Positions 1-5,666 of a stretch of DNA of 9,826 nucleotides are shown here, in pieces. How positions within the stretch are numbered: position 1 is the stretch's first letter; every line of letters begins with the position of its first letter. The stretch lies in assembly GCA_900770345.1 (NCBI GenBank), contig CAAGKF010000076.1, forward strand, positions 1 to 9,826, written 5' to 3'. The notes under the pieces were generated by a model. That model was not told the DNA's origin. It saw only the letters and a program-made list of their open reading frames with translations, and did not search any database. Source of the DNA: Lachnospiraceae bacterium (GTDB lineage: Bacteria > Bacillota > Clostridia > Lachnospirales > Lachnospiraceae). A program made the translations under genes and the position numbers.

Positions 1-372
1 GAAGGTGCCGGAGTGGGTCATCAGGGGGAAGTCGCCCATGAAGATCTCCTGCTCCTTGATCTCCTCGGTCTCCTTGTTCCGCAGACGGACCTTGACCTTC
101 AGAGGCGCGGCGTACGTGGCGTCACGGGCCTTGCACTCCTCCACGTCGTACTTGGGGGCCTCGTCCATCTTGTAGTCGATGAAGGTCAGCTCCAGGTTGC
201 CCTGATAGTCCGTGATCGCGCCCACATCGGAGAACACCTCGCGCAGGCCGGTGTCCAAAAACTCCTGGTAAGACGTCTTCTGGATCTCCAGAAGGTTCGG
301 CATGGGGACGACTTCCTCATACCGGGCAAAGTTCTTACGAAGGGTCTTGCCGTAATACTTGTCTTTGGCCAT
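1..372 (-). CDS. rpoB: DNA-directed RNA polymerase beta subunit, N-terminal 124 residues (runs off the left edge)
   Basis: The minus-strand translation begins MAKDKYYGKTLRKNFARYEE and continues through VPMPNLLEIQKTSYQEFLDTG, EVFSDVGAITDYQGNLEL and FMGDFPLMTHSGTF. These are the hallmark N-terminal blocks of bacterial RpoB (beta1/protrusion region), the core subunit that builds the catalytic cleft of RNA polymerase. Only the first tenth of a protein normally near 1,200 residues is present. The ATG at 372 has AAAGGTG about nine bases upstream. An in-frame GTG at 384 is an alternative start. The gene has a strong promoter of its own (580-608) and a leader of about 200 bases. Its upstream neighbours are small unrelated genes rather than rplJ/rplL. 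Identity is certain; only the exact start is open. Confidence 0.97.
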   Translation of the reverse strand, partial: MAKDKYYGKTLRKNFARYEEVVPMPNLLEIQKTSYQEFLDTGLREVFSDVGAITDYQGNLELTFIDYKMDEAPKYDVEECKARDATYAAPLKVKVRLRNKETEEIKEQEIFMGDFPLMTHSGTF

Positions 373-496
373 CTTCTCATTCACCTTTCTTCTGCCCTCC
401 CCGCTCTGTCCAGCGTGAAAGGCAAGTTATTTGTTTCAACAGCGGCAGGAATTATGACACGCTAGGATGCGTTGTTAAAATTCTTTCTTCCTGCTC

Positions 497-525
497 TTGC
501 ATTGTCATGGGAAATGTGCTATCTT
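497..525 (+). promoter_or_regulatory. Possible plus-strand promoter antisense to the rpoB leader
   Basis: TTGCAT (497-502), 17 bases, TATCTT (520-525). It faces away from rpoB and, with the hairpin and T-tract at 626-651, would frame a transcript of about 120 bases crossing the rpoB promoter. Each hexamer is imperfect and no coding sequence follows, so chance occurrence is a real possibility. Confidence 0.25.
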
Positions 526-579
526 GTACGTAGCTGATAGAGAATGACAGAGAATGCTCTGCCATCATATAAGCGATTC

Positions 580-608
580 ATTTTACCATGTGTTTTTGAT
601 TGTGTCAA
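580..608 (-). promoter_or_regulatory. Sigma-A-type promoter of rpoB
   Basis: On the minus strand TTGACA (603-608) is followed by exactly 17 bases and TAAAAT (580-585), a near-perfect vegetative promoter. Transcription would start near 573 and leave a 5' leader of about 200 bases before rpoB, in which I see no recognised riboswitch or ribosomal-protein leader. The strength fits a housekeeping polymerase gene. Confidence 0.85.
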
Positions 609-625
609 GGAATTTTTCTGTGCAG

Positions 626-651
626 CCGGACAAAAGTCCGGTCATTTTTTT
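626..651 (+). terminator. Intrinsic terminator, plus strand
   Basis: CCGGAC, an AAAA loop, GTCCGG, then TCATTTTTTT: a six-pair GC-rich stem with a T-run only on the plus strand. No convincing plus-strand gene lies upstream. It would stop either antisense transcripts leaving the rpoB leader or an unrecognised small RNA. Confidence 0.6.
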
Positions 652-675
652 GCACGTTTCCGGTGCAGCCGATCA

Positions 676-708
676 AACGCCCCCGTCCGGTCAGGACGGG
701 GGCGTTTT
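676..708 (-). terminator. Intrinsic terminator behind the 61-residue membrane-protein gene
   Basis: A perfect 13-base inverted repeat AACGCCCCCGTCC (676-688) and GGACGGGGGCGTT (694-706) with a five-base loop. It lies 23 bases past the stop codon of the minus-strand gene at 731. T-tracts flank both sides (TTTT on the plus strand, TTT on the minus), so it may work in both directions. It insulates the rpoB promoter from upstream transcription. Apart from this, the other terminator and the two promoters, the 373-730 gap holds no gene I can support. Confidence 0.75.
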
Positions 709-730
709 CATGTCTGTTTTGTTTTTGAGT

Positions 731-916
731 TCAGTCGTACAGTTCCTCATCGGCGTAATCGTCATACTCAGAGCCGAACTTCTGGCTCAGACGCTTTTTC
801 ATGCCGCAGCAGCCGACGCTCAAATCGTGCCAGCCGCCGATCAGCAGGCAGACAAACGCGGCGAACGCCAGACTGGCGCCGATAATCTTCATGACCATCC
901 GTGCTGTTTTGCTCAT
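731..916 (-). CDS. Small single-span membrane protein, function unknown (61 aa)
   Basis: This 61-residue protein has a short basic N-terminus, one hydrophobic segment at about residues 11-29 (IIGASLAFAAFVCLLIGGW), a Cys-Cys pair at about 36-37 and a strongly acidic tail rich in Asp, Glu and Tyr. The topology suggests a small inner-membrane protein, probably with its N-terminus in the cytoplasm, but no family is recognised. The ATG at 916 is preceded by AGGAGG at eight bases. Longer in-frame starts lie upstream of that site and were rejected. The gene has its own promoter overlapped by a palindrome (956-970) and a strong terminator, so it looks like a regulated single-gene unit. Confidence 0.75.
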   Translation of the reverse strand: MSKTARMVMKIIGASLAFAAFVCLLIGGWHDLSVGCCGMKKRLSQKFGSEYDDYADEELYD

Positions 917-955
917 CGTAAAATCCTCCTGTTTCGGATATCTCCTCAGCCTATG

Positions 956-989
956 GGTGTATGATACACCGTTTCCGATCATTTTACAA
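956..989 (-). promoter_or_regulatory. Promoter with a 15-base palindrome over the -10 box, upstream of the 61-aa gene
   Basis: TTGTAA (984-989), 17 bases, TATCAT (961-966) on the minus strand. The -10 box is embedded in GGTGTATCATACACC (956-970), a perfect 7+1+7 palindrome. A palindrome here is typical of a repressor operator. The regulator is not in the window and the sequence alone does not name its family. Confidence 0.6.
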
Positions 990-1003
990 CAGTTTTTCGC
1001 CGG

Positions 1004-1243
1004 TTATATATCCTCTGCAATGCCGTCCTCTCCCAAAAGATACGGCAGGAACTTCGCCATAAGAGGCACGTAGGTCCCGACAAACACCAGCGCGGCCGCC
1101 CAGGCTGCGGGTTTCTTCTTCCGGGCCGGTATGGAAAGGCCCATCAGCACGCCCAGCGCCATGAGGCAGAATTTCAGCACAGAGATATCCTTCCAGGTGC
1201 AGTCCCGCAGATACCGGTCCGCCGCCTCCGTCAACTTTTTCAT
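1004..1243 (-). CDS. Small two-span membrane protein, function unknown (79 aa)
   Basis: The ATG at 1243 has AGGAGG nine bases upstream; an in-frame start further up at 1291 has no such site and overlaps the neighbour. The protein has a charged amphipathic N-terminus (residues about 1-17), a first hydrophobic stretch (about 20-37, ISVLKFCLMALGVLMGL), a basic Lys-rich loop after Pro, a second hydrophobic stretch (about 45-66) and an acidic tail. From memory, short clostridial proteins with a WKDISxLKFC-like start and this layout are sometimes labelled 'permease of phosphate ABC transporter'. At this size that label does not describe a functional permease. It lies 34 bases downstream of the lipoprotein gene and may be co-transcribed with it. 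Confidence 0.75.
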   Translation of the reverse strand: MKKLTEAADRYLRDCTWKDISVLKFCLMALGVLMGLSIPARKKKPAAWAAALVFVGTYVPLMAKFLPYLLGEDGIAEDI

Positions 1244-1277
1244 GCCGCGCTTCCTCCTTATGTATAGTAATGGTCTT

Positions 1278-1985
1278 TCAGGGCTTGTCAAAGGGATAGA
1301 ATTCCAGCCGCTCCAATCCGCTGGTCTCCAGCAGTCCGGGCTCCTCCTGGTTTTTGACGCTGTATTTGATCCGGAACACGTTCCGCGCCGGGTCGTAGAT
1401 CACCGCGGTGGAATTGACGCCCCAGTTGTCGTGGTCCGGCAGGCCCTCCGTATTGACGGTGCCCAGCCACACCTCATCGCCCCGGCGCTGGTAGACATAG
1501 GCGTTCTGATGCCCGTCGCCGCCGTATACCACATTGCTCACCAGTTCCTTCACTCCGTCGCCCTCCAGGTCTGCGGAGTAGTCCTGGGGTGCGCCCCAGC
1601 CGAAGCTCTCCGCGATCCTGCGGGCGCCGCCGCTCTCCACCATGTAATAGGTGCGGATGCTCCAGTCGTCCTCCGGATTCTGAACAGCCTGACCCTGCCG
1701 CTCCGTCAGCCGGAAGCCGTTCCAGCCCATGACATCCGTGAAAGGCTCCGCGAATACGTTCTCACTTTTCGCCCCCGTCAGGGTCCTGAGCACCGTCTCC
1801 TGTCCGCCGGAGAGCAGCACCACCTCCAGGTCTCCCGGGGTCTCCGCGCTGTCCCGCAGCAGGACCTGACAGCCCTCGCACTCCTCTGTCCAGTAGGGGT
1901 TTGTTGTCCCGCGCGCCATATCTCCCCCGGCGCATCCGGTCAGCATCATCAGTGAACACAGGCACAGCAGCCATCTCCGGCTCAT
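1278..1985 (-). CDS. Secreted lipoprotein of unknown function (235 aa)
   Basis: The start at 1985 is set by GGAGGT six bases upstream; a longer frame to 2036 was rejected. Residues 1-18 form a lipoprotein signal peptide: two arginines, a Leu/Cys-rich core and the lipobox LTGC with the lipidated Cys at 18. The mature protein should be anchored on the outer face of the membrane. The rest is a soluble, Gly/Asp/Glu-rich domain. A segment DLEGDGVKELV near residue 141 resembles calcium-binding FG-GAP/VCBS-type loops seen in beta-propeller lipoproteins, a weak similarity. No enzyme motif is seen. This is the last host gene before the mobile element, which begins within about 80 bases upstream of its start. 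Confidence 0.85.
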   Translation of the reverse strand: MSRRWLLCLCSLMMLTGCAGGDMARGTTNPYWTEECEGCQVLLRDSAETPGDLEVVLLSGGQETVLRTLTGAKSENVFAEPFTDVMGWNGFRLTERQGQAVQNPEDDWSIRTYYMVESGGARRIAESFGWGAPQDYSADLEGDGVKELVSNVVYGGDGHQNAYVYQRRGDEVWLGTVNTEGLPDHDNWGVNSTAVIYDPARNVFRIKYSVKNQEEPGLLETSGLERLEFYPFDKP

Positions 1986-2067
1986 GAGCGCACCTCCATC
2001 AGCATGATGCTTCATTTTATCATGCCCGCACAGCAAAGGAACGGGGTTTTATGGGGAGCGCTGATAT
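1986..2067. other. Probable left end of the mobile element (attachment region)
   Basis: Host composition ends and element composition begins in these 82 bases between the lipoprotein start and the recombinase stop. Large serine recombinases are commonly coded at one end of their element next to the attachment site, so the left junction should lie here, probably between 2020 and 2067. The exact core cannot be fixed without the empty site or the right end. A TAAAAT box (minus strand, 2014-2019) fits a -10 for the lipoprotein gene, but the matching -35 position is poor (GTTCCT). The insertion may therefore have replaced the upstream promoter half. GCATGATGC (2002-2010) is a small palindrome. Confidence 0.4.
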
Positions 2068-3744
2068 TTATTCTTTCTCCAGCAGGCATACCGTCTCAAC
2101 GTGTTCATCATTGTCCAAACTCAGGCTCATATCTTCCTCAATGATCGGGAGCTTGAATTTGATGGACTTGAGCCACTGGCCATTGGGCTGACGTTCTTCG
2201 TAAATCCGTATTTCAGAAATCAGCGACTCCATCAGCTGACGCTTTTCCTGATCGTCCATGACGGAATAGAGCTTATCAAAGTAGATCAGCACCTTGTAGA
2301 TGTTGTCTCCAGTGAGCTTTTCAGCTTCGATTGCCATTTTCTTTGCTCTGGCGGCAATCAGCAGATTTTCCGTATCTTCGATTTTATCATACATCTTGTA
2401 AAGCCGATCATCAAGGTCTGCTTTGCGCTTGTAGTAGTGTTTTTCGTCTGGGTCAAGGGAATCAATTTCTTCCATCAGCTTTGATTTCACAGAATAGCTC
2501 TGCCGGAGCTGTTTTTCATAATTGGCGATCTCCTGCTCAATGGCTGTCGTGTCTACCTTCATGTTGATTTTTTCCTGCATCATGGCGGCAAACTTGGGAT
2601 TGCTGACCAGCTTCACAATGACCTCTGCCACGGCACTGTCCAACAGTTCCTCGTGAATCTGCTTTCTATAATCGCACTTGTGCCCACGGGTCATAGTGCG
2701 GTGCTTGCACCCGTAATAGAAGAAATCCTTGTACTTTGTTCCATCGGACTTGTGCTTAATGCTCTTGTTACCATACATCCCGGCTCCGCAGATTGGGCAT
2801 TTGACGATACCGGACAGAAGATGCACCTTGGTGTCCTTACCACGATTCACGTGTTCATACTTTTCAGCCTGAGCCAGCAGCTTCACCTGTGCTTCGTGCC
2901 AGAGTTCTTCCGATACGATCCCCTCATGCTGGCCATCCACCAGCAGATAATCATCCTGCTCCACAAGCCGGTAATCGTTCCTGGTGCCATGCACCTTTTC
3001 TGTTCTGCGTCTGCCATAGGCGATTTTCCCACAATACACAGGATTTTTCAGTATTCTTCGGATCAGGGATGCATCGAACAGCGGGTTTTTGCCGTTTTGC
3101 CGCTGGATTTTGTGAATACCATGTTGGTCAAGATATTTGGCAAGACCATTTGCACCCATGTCGGTATGCACATACTTATCAAAGATGATACGGATTGCTT
3201 CTGCTTCTTCTTCATTGACAAACAGCTTGCCTTTTTCAAGCGTATATCCGTAGGGAGCAAAACCGCCGTTCCATTTACCCTCACGGGCTTTCTGGATTCT
3301 TCCCTCCATCGTCTGAACACGAATGTTTTCACGCTCAATCTCGGCAACCGCAGACAGAACGGAGATCATCAGCTTTCCTGCGTCTTTGGAAGAATCAATA
3401 CCATCCTCAACACAAATCAAATTGACACCGAAATCCTGCATGACTTGCAGTGTGGACAGCACATCTGCTGCATTTCTGCCGAAACGGGAGAGCTTGAACA
3501 CCAACACATAGGAAACACCATCCTTGCCGGATTTGATGTCCTCCATCATACGGTTAAACTCTAATCTGCCCTCGATGGACTTACCGGATTTACCGGCATC
3601 CTCATACTCACCGACAATTTCATAGTCATTGTACTCGGCAAATGCTTTCATTCTGGCTTTCTGAGCATCCAGAGAGTATCCATCCACCTGTATCGTGGTG
3701 GATACTCTCGTATAAATATATACTTTTATCTTGTCTTTTTTCAT
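2068..3744 (-). CDS. Large serine recombinase (site-specific integrase/excisionase of the element, 558 aa)
   Basis: Residues about 7-155 form the resolvase catalytic domain. YTRVS puts the nucleophile at Ser15 with Arg13 beside it, and KLSRFGRN and the AEIERENI helix are further conserved blocks. Residues about 160-275 match the 'recombinase' DNA-binding domain (GKWNGGFAPYGY, ILKNPVYCGKI). Cys316/Cys319 and Cys346/Cys357 form a zinc ribbon. Residues about 390-470 are a charged coiled coil as in TndX/TnpX-type proteins. Such enzymes integrate and excise DNA through a covalent phosphoserine step at short att sites. The length is normal for the family and the frame is intact. The ATG at 3744 has GAGG eight bases upstream. 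It lies at the left end of the element behind a promoter of its own (3842-3870). Confidence 0.95.
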   Translation of the reverse strand: MKKDKIKVYIYTRVSTTIQVDGYSLDAQKARMKAFAEYNDYEIVGEYEDAGKSGKSIEGRLEFNRMMEDIKSGKDGVSYVLVFKLSRFGRNAADVLSTLQVMQDFGVNLICVEDGIDSSKDAGKLMISVLSAVAEIERENIRVQTMEGRIQKAREGKWNGGFAPYGYTLEKGKLFVNEEEAEAIRIIFDKYVHTDMGANGLAKYLDQHGIHKIQRQNGKNPLFDASLIRRILKNPVYCGKIAYGRRRTEKVHGTRNDYRLVEQDDYLLVDGQHEGIVSEELWHEAQVKLLAQAEKYEHVNRGKDTKVHLLSGIVKCPICGAGMYGNKSIKHKSDGTKYKDFFYYGCKHRTMTRGHKCDYRKQIHEELLDSAVAEVIVKLVSNPKFAAMMQEKINMKVDTTAIEQEIANYEKQLRQSYSVKSKLMEEIDSLDPDEKHYYKRKADLDDRLYKMYDKIEDTENLLIAARAKKMAIEAEKLTGDNIYKVLIYFDKLYSVMDDQEKRQLMESLISEIRIYEERQPNGQWLKSIKFKLPIIEEDMSLSLDNDEHVETVCLLEKE

Positions 3745-3780
3745 ATCGTCATCCTCATTCGTGCCGCCGTATGCAGCACC

Positions 3781-3832
3781 GTTATGTAACCCCTACTCCG
3801 AAATCACTCTCAGAGTAGGTTTGGACACTCAT
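3781..3832 (-). promoter_or_regulatory. Recombinase leader: competing hairpins and a possible 16-codon leader peptide
   Basis: CCTACTC (3792-3798) pairs with GAGTAGG (3813-3819), while ACTCT-C-AGAGT (3806-3816) forms a second, mutually exclusive palindrome. GTTATGTAAC (3781-3790) is a third. On the minus strand an ATG at 3832, about three bases after the predicted transcription start, opens a 16-codon frame ending at 3782 (MSVQTYSESDFGVGVT) that covers both hairpins. The arrangement resembles translation-dependent attenuation. No separate ribosome site precedes the ATG, so it would be leaderless or not translated. Confidence 0.35.
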
Positions 3833-3841
3833 CACACGTAT

Positions 3842-3870
3842 ATTATATCATGCAATGTCCGTTTTTTCAA
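3842..3870 (-). promoter_or_regulatory. Promoter for the recombinase gene
   Basis: TTGAAA (3865-3870), 17 bases, TATAAT (3842-3847) on the minus strand, a near-consensus promoter. It sits inside the last codons of the 64-residue upstream gene, so the recombinase can be expressed independently of the relaxase operon. Transcription would start near 3835, leaving a structured leader of about 90 bases. Confidence 0.75.
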
Positions 3871-4042
3871 TAGATTCCGCAAAAAGTTTGGAATTGTTTA
3901 CAATTTCTTTTTTCTCGCTGTCCAAACAAATCGGCGGCTCCGGAAGATTTTCAATATCCAGAACCGCCGCATATTTCTCTATTAAGTTGGCAAGTAAATC
4001 GGCAAAGCCGCTCCATTCATCCTTTTTTCTGTTATCTATAAT
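3848..4042 (-). CDS. Small acidic protein with apparent ATT start, function unknown (64 aa)
   Basis: The frame overlaps the relaxase 3' end by 11 bases. The only well-placed start is ATT at 4042, preceded by AGGAGG at six bases. The frame has no ATG or GTG near that ribosome site; further upstream, the frame's ATGs lie well inside the relaxase gene without one. The product is soluble, with an amphipathic helix at about residues 8-26 (KDEWSGFADLLANLIEKYA) and an acidic Pro-containing C-terminal half ending EKTDIA. It is placed between relaxase and recombinase, so an accessory role in mobilization or recombination is possible. I do not recognise the family. The frame also contains the recombinase promoter. 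Confidence 0.6.
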   Translation of the reverse strand: MIDNRKKDEWSGFADLLANLIEKYAAVLDIENLPEPPICLDSEKKEIVNNSKLFAESIEKTDIA

Positions 4043-5012
4043 GGTGTACCTCCTGCGTTTTGCTGTCACGATGTGTATATGCTCGAATGATCTCCGGCGG
4101 GATGCGGTCAAGAATACCCTTGACACGCTCATAATCGCTGTGCAGCCGCATTTCCTGCAACTTCTTGACTGTGCTTTCTTTCTCACTCTTTTCCAGAGCA
4201 GCGGTCAGCTCGTCATTTTTCTTCTCCAATGCTTTCTGCTTGCCGTCTGCCGTTTTGAAGAACTTTTCGTATTTCTTCATCTGCGTTTCCATGGCTGCCA
4301 CATCGGGGATATACTTTTCAAGAAATGCCGCAATCTGTGCGGAACGCTCCTTGTAGTTCGTGAACTTCATATCGGAGAGCAGTTCTGCCAGCTTGTCATG
4401 CTGCTTGTTCAGACGTGCCATTTGCTTAAACACCCTTGTGGGGATGTGGTCACGCCCGGTCTCGCTGGCACTTTCGCCACGTTCCAGATCGGGGTATTTC
4501 TTTACCATGTGTTCCCAATACTTGTCCTGCCACTGGGTCAGCTTCTTCTTGTTCCCCAAGATTTCTTTAGCACATAAACGCTTGTCATCCGTCAGTGGCA
4601 CAAAACAAAGGTGCATATGGGGCGATTTCTCGTCCAGATGCACCACAGCGGATATAATCGTTTCGGGAGCTTGATTCTGCTTTATGAACTCCAATGCTTC
4701 ATTGAAGAACTCCTTGATTTCAGCACGTTTCTTACCCTTGAAGAACTCCGGCGTAGCAGTAATGAGAGCTTCCACCACACGAACGCTGTCCGAGCGTGTG
4801 CGGCATCCCGCTTCTGCAATCTGCTTTTCGGATTCTGCCCTGTACTTTCTTTCGGGCTTGATAAGGTGGAAATTGAGGTGGGTACGGGTAGGGTCAATGT
4901 CGGGATTGCTTGCATATTTCTCCTTGGTGCGCTCGTTATGCGCTTCGATACCGCTGATCTCCGGTCCCTTGTATTTCGCAAATCGTAAAATAGCATACTG
5001 TGCATTTGCCAT
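4032..5012 (-). CDS. Pre/Mob (MobV-type) relaxase (326 aa)
   Basis: This is a plasmid-recombination/mobilization enzyme of the Pre/Mob family (PF01076), which nicks one DNA strand at oriT and leads it through a donor cell's conjugation channel. Visible family motifs are HNER at residues 25-28 (motif I), the SVRVVEALITATPEFF block at about 76-91 (motif II), and the metal-binding HLDEKSPHMHL at 125-135 (motif III, three His). Residues about 210-285 are Lys/Glu-rich and predicted coiled coil. The ATG at 5012 overlaps the stop of the upstream gene (TAATG), with GGAG nine bases upstream inside that gene, so translation is probably coupled. The protein is near the short end of the family but appears complete. 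Confidence 0.93.
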   Translation of the reverse strand: MANAQYAILRFAKYKGPEISGIEAHNERTKEKYASNPDIDPTRTHLNFHLIKPERKYRAESEKQIAEAGCRTRSDSVRVVEALITATPEFFKGKKRAEIKEFFNEALEFIKQNQAPETIISAVVHLDEKSPHMHLCFVPLTDDKRLCAKEILGNKKKLTQWQDKYWEHMVKKYPDLERGESASETGRDHIPTRVFKQMARLNKQHDKLAELLSDMKFTNYKERSAQIAAFLEKYIPDVAAMETQMKKYEKFFKTADGKQKALEKKNDELTAALEKSEKESTVKKLQEMRLHSDYERVKGILDRIPPEIIRAYTHRDSKTQEVHHYR

Positions 5013-5227
5013 TATTTGTCTCTCCTTTTCTGCCATACGATGTCGTAGCCCAGCACATCGGCAAGCTCCACAACTTCCTTGTATCGGATACTTTCTCTCT
5101 GTAATTTTGCGGACAGGTTGGATACACTGTCACTCCATCCGTACTCGTCTGAGAGCAGGTCAACCACCTGCTGCATGGTCATCCCGGTACGGATGATCTG
5201 TGCCTTTATTTCGTTGCGTACATTCAT
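5012..5227 (-). CDS. Small helix-turn-helix protein coupled to the relaxase (71 aa)
   Basis: The start at 5227 has GGAGG eleven bases upstream; the ATG at 5245 overlaps that ribosome site and was rejected. The sequence has a Cro/phage-repressor-like layout: MTMQQVVDLLSDEYGW, then SVSNLSAKLQRESIRYKEVVELADVLGYDIVW, which fits five helices with the recognition helix around SNLSAKLQR. From memory, close relatives carry the database name 'LLM class flavin-dependent oxidoreductase'. At 71 residues with no flavin-binding barrel that name would be wrong. Its stop shares one base with the relaxase ATG, so an accessory or regulatory role at the relaxosome or mob promoter is the natural inference. No promoter was found with confidence. 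Confidence 0.8.
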   Translation of the reverse strand: MNVRNEIKAQIIRTGMTMQQVVDLLSDEYGWSDSVSNLSAKLQRESIRYKEVVELADVLGYDIVWQKRRDK

Positions 5228-5666
5228 ATTGATAAAATCCTCCATAAATTTTGTTTGTGATATGGCGAAAACGGTACGCCCTACGGCATACCCACTTCAC
5301 CGAATAGTGAAAAATCTGTAATCTCTGAAATCCGTTCAGAATTTCGCTTGTGATGTCCTGTCCATATATGACCATATCCCACTTTACTGTTTCGTGTGGT
5401 TTGGTCTGGAACAGAGAAAACACCCATTGTTCCGTGAACGGGGCGCATTGTTCAGAGAAGCACGATTTCGTTAAATGGTTTTGTTCTGCGGTCAAAATCT
5501 TTCCTGTTTCCACTACCATTGATTTTCAATGCCCGAAAACAGGGTTTCTGCCAACAGCATAGAAAAAGAAAGTGAAACGGACTAAAAAGTACGTGTACCA
5601 AGTGTACTTCTGTACTGCGGTACACTTGGTACGGATGGTACACGTATTTTGGGGTCAATACCATTT
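5228..5666. other. Repeat-rich non-coding gap between helicase and mobilization genes
   Basis: No frame here is convincing as a gene. A 119-codon minus frame from 5519 lacks a ribosome site and runs into the HTH gene. The gap holds several inverted repeats. GGTACGCC (5273-5280) pairs with GGCATACC (5285-5292), with one G-T pair. TTCAC (5296-5300) pairs with GTGAA (5307-5311). A nested pair is CCTGTTT/AAACAGG (5503-5509, 5537-5543) around CATTGA-TTT-TCAATG (5517-5531). CATTGTTC is directly repeated at 5425-5432 and 5446-5453, 21 bases apart. The palindromic array at 5590-5646 is listed separately. It is the likely site of a replication origin and of operators for the mob operon; both are inferred. 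Confidence 0.5.
5590..5646. repeat. Overlapping palindromic GTGTAC array (candidate origin, operator or terminator)
   Basis: A perfect 13-base inverted repeat, GTACCAAGTGTAC (5595-5607) and GTACACTTGGTAC (5620-5632), is interleaved with a second perfect 10-base pair, TACGTGTACC (5590-5599) and GGTACACGTA (5637-5646). GTGTAC therefore occurs twice on one side, its complement GTACAC twice on the other, and CTGTAC once near the middle. The array lies 20 bases past the helicase stop. On the minus strand it is followed by CTTTTTA, so it could also end the primase-helicase transcript. Iteron-like origin binding by the replication proteins is the other reading. Confidence 0.6.

Noticed and set aside
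13..465. Plus-strand frame of 150 codons opposite rpoB
   Set aside because: The minus strand encodes the unmistakable RpoB N-terminus.
544..885. Plus-strand frame of 113 codons downstream of the candidate antisense promoter
   Set aside because: It reads through two terminator hairpins and opposite the 61-residue membrane-protein gene, with no ribosome site.
1131..1955. Plus-strand frame of 274 codons opposite the lipoprotein
   Set aside because: A shadow produced by high GC; the minus strand has the signal peptide, lipobox and ribosome site.
2653..3564. Long plus-strand frame of 303 codons opposite the recombinase
   Set aside because: It is the complement of a clearly conserved serine recombinase, lacks a ribosome site and shows no domain.
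5160..5519. A 119-codon minus-strand frame between the helicase and the HTH gene
   Set aside because: No ribosome site before its ATG, improbable composition in its second half, and it runs through the well-supported start of the 71-residue HTH gene in another frame.
5425..5646. CRISPR array
   Set aside because: The repeats are short palindromes of unequal spacing with no spacer units, and no cas gene is present.
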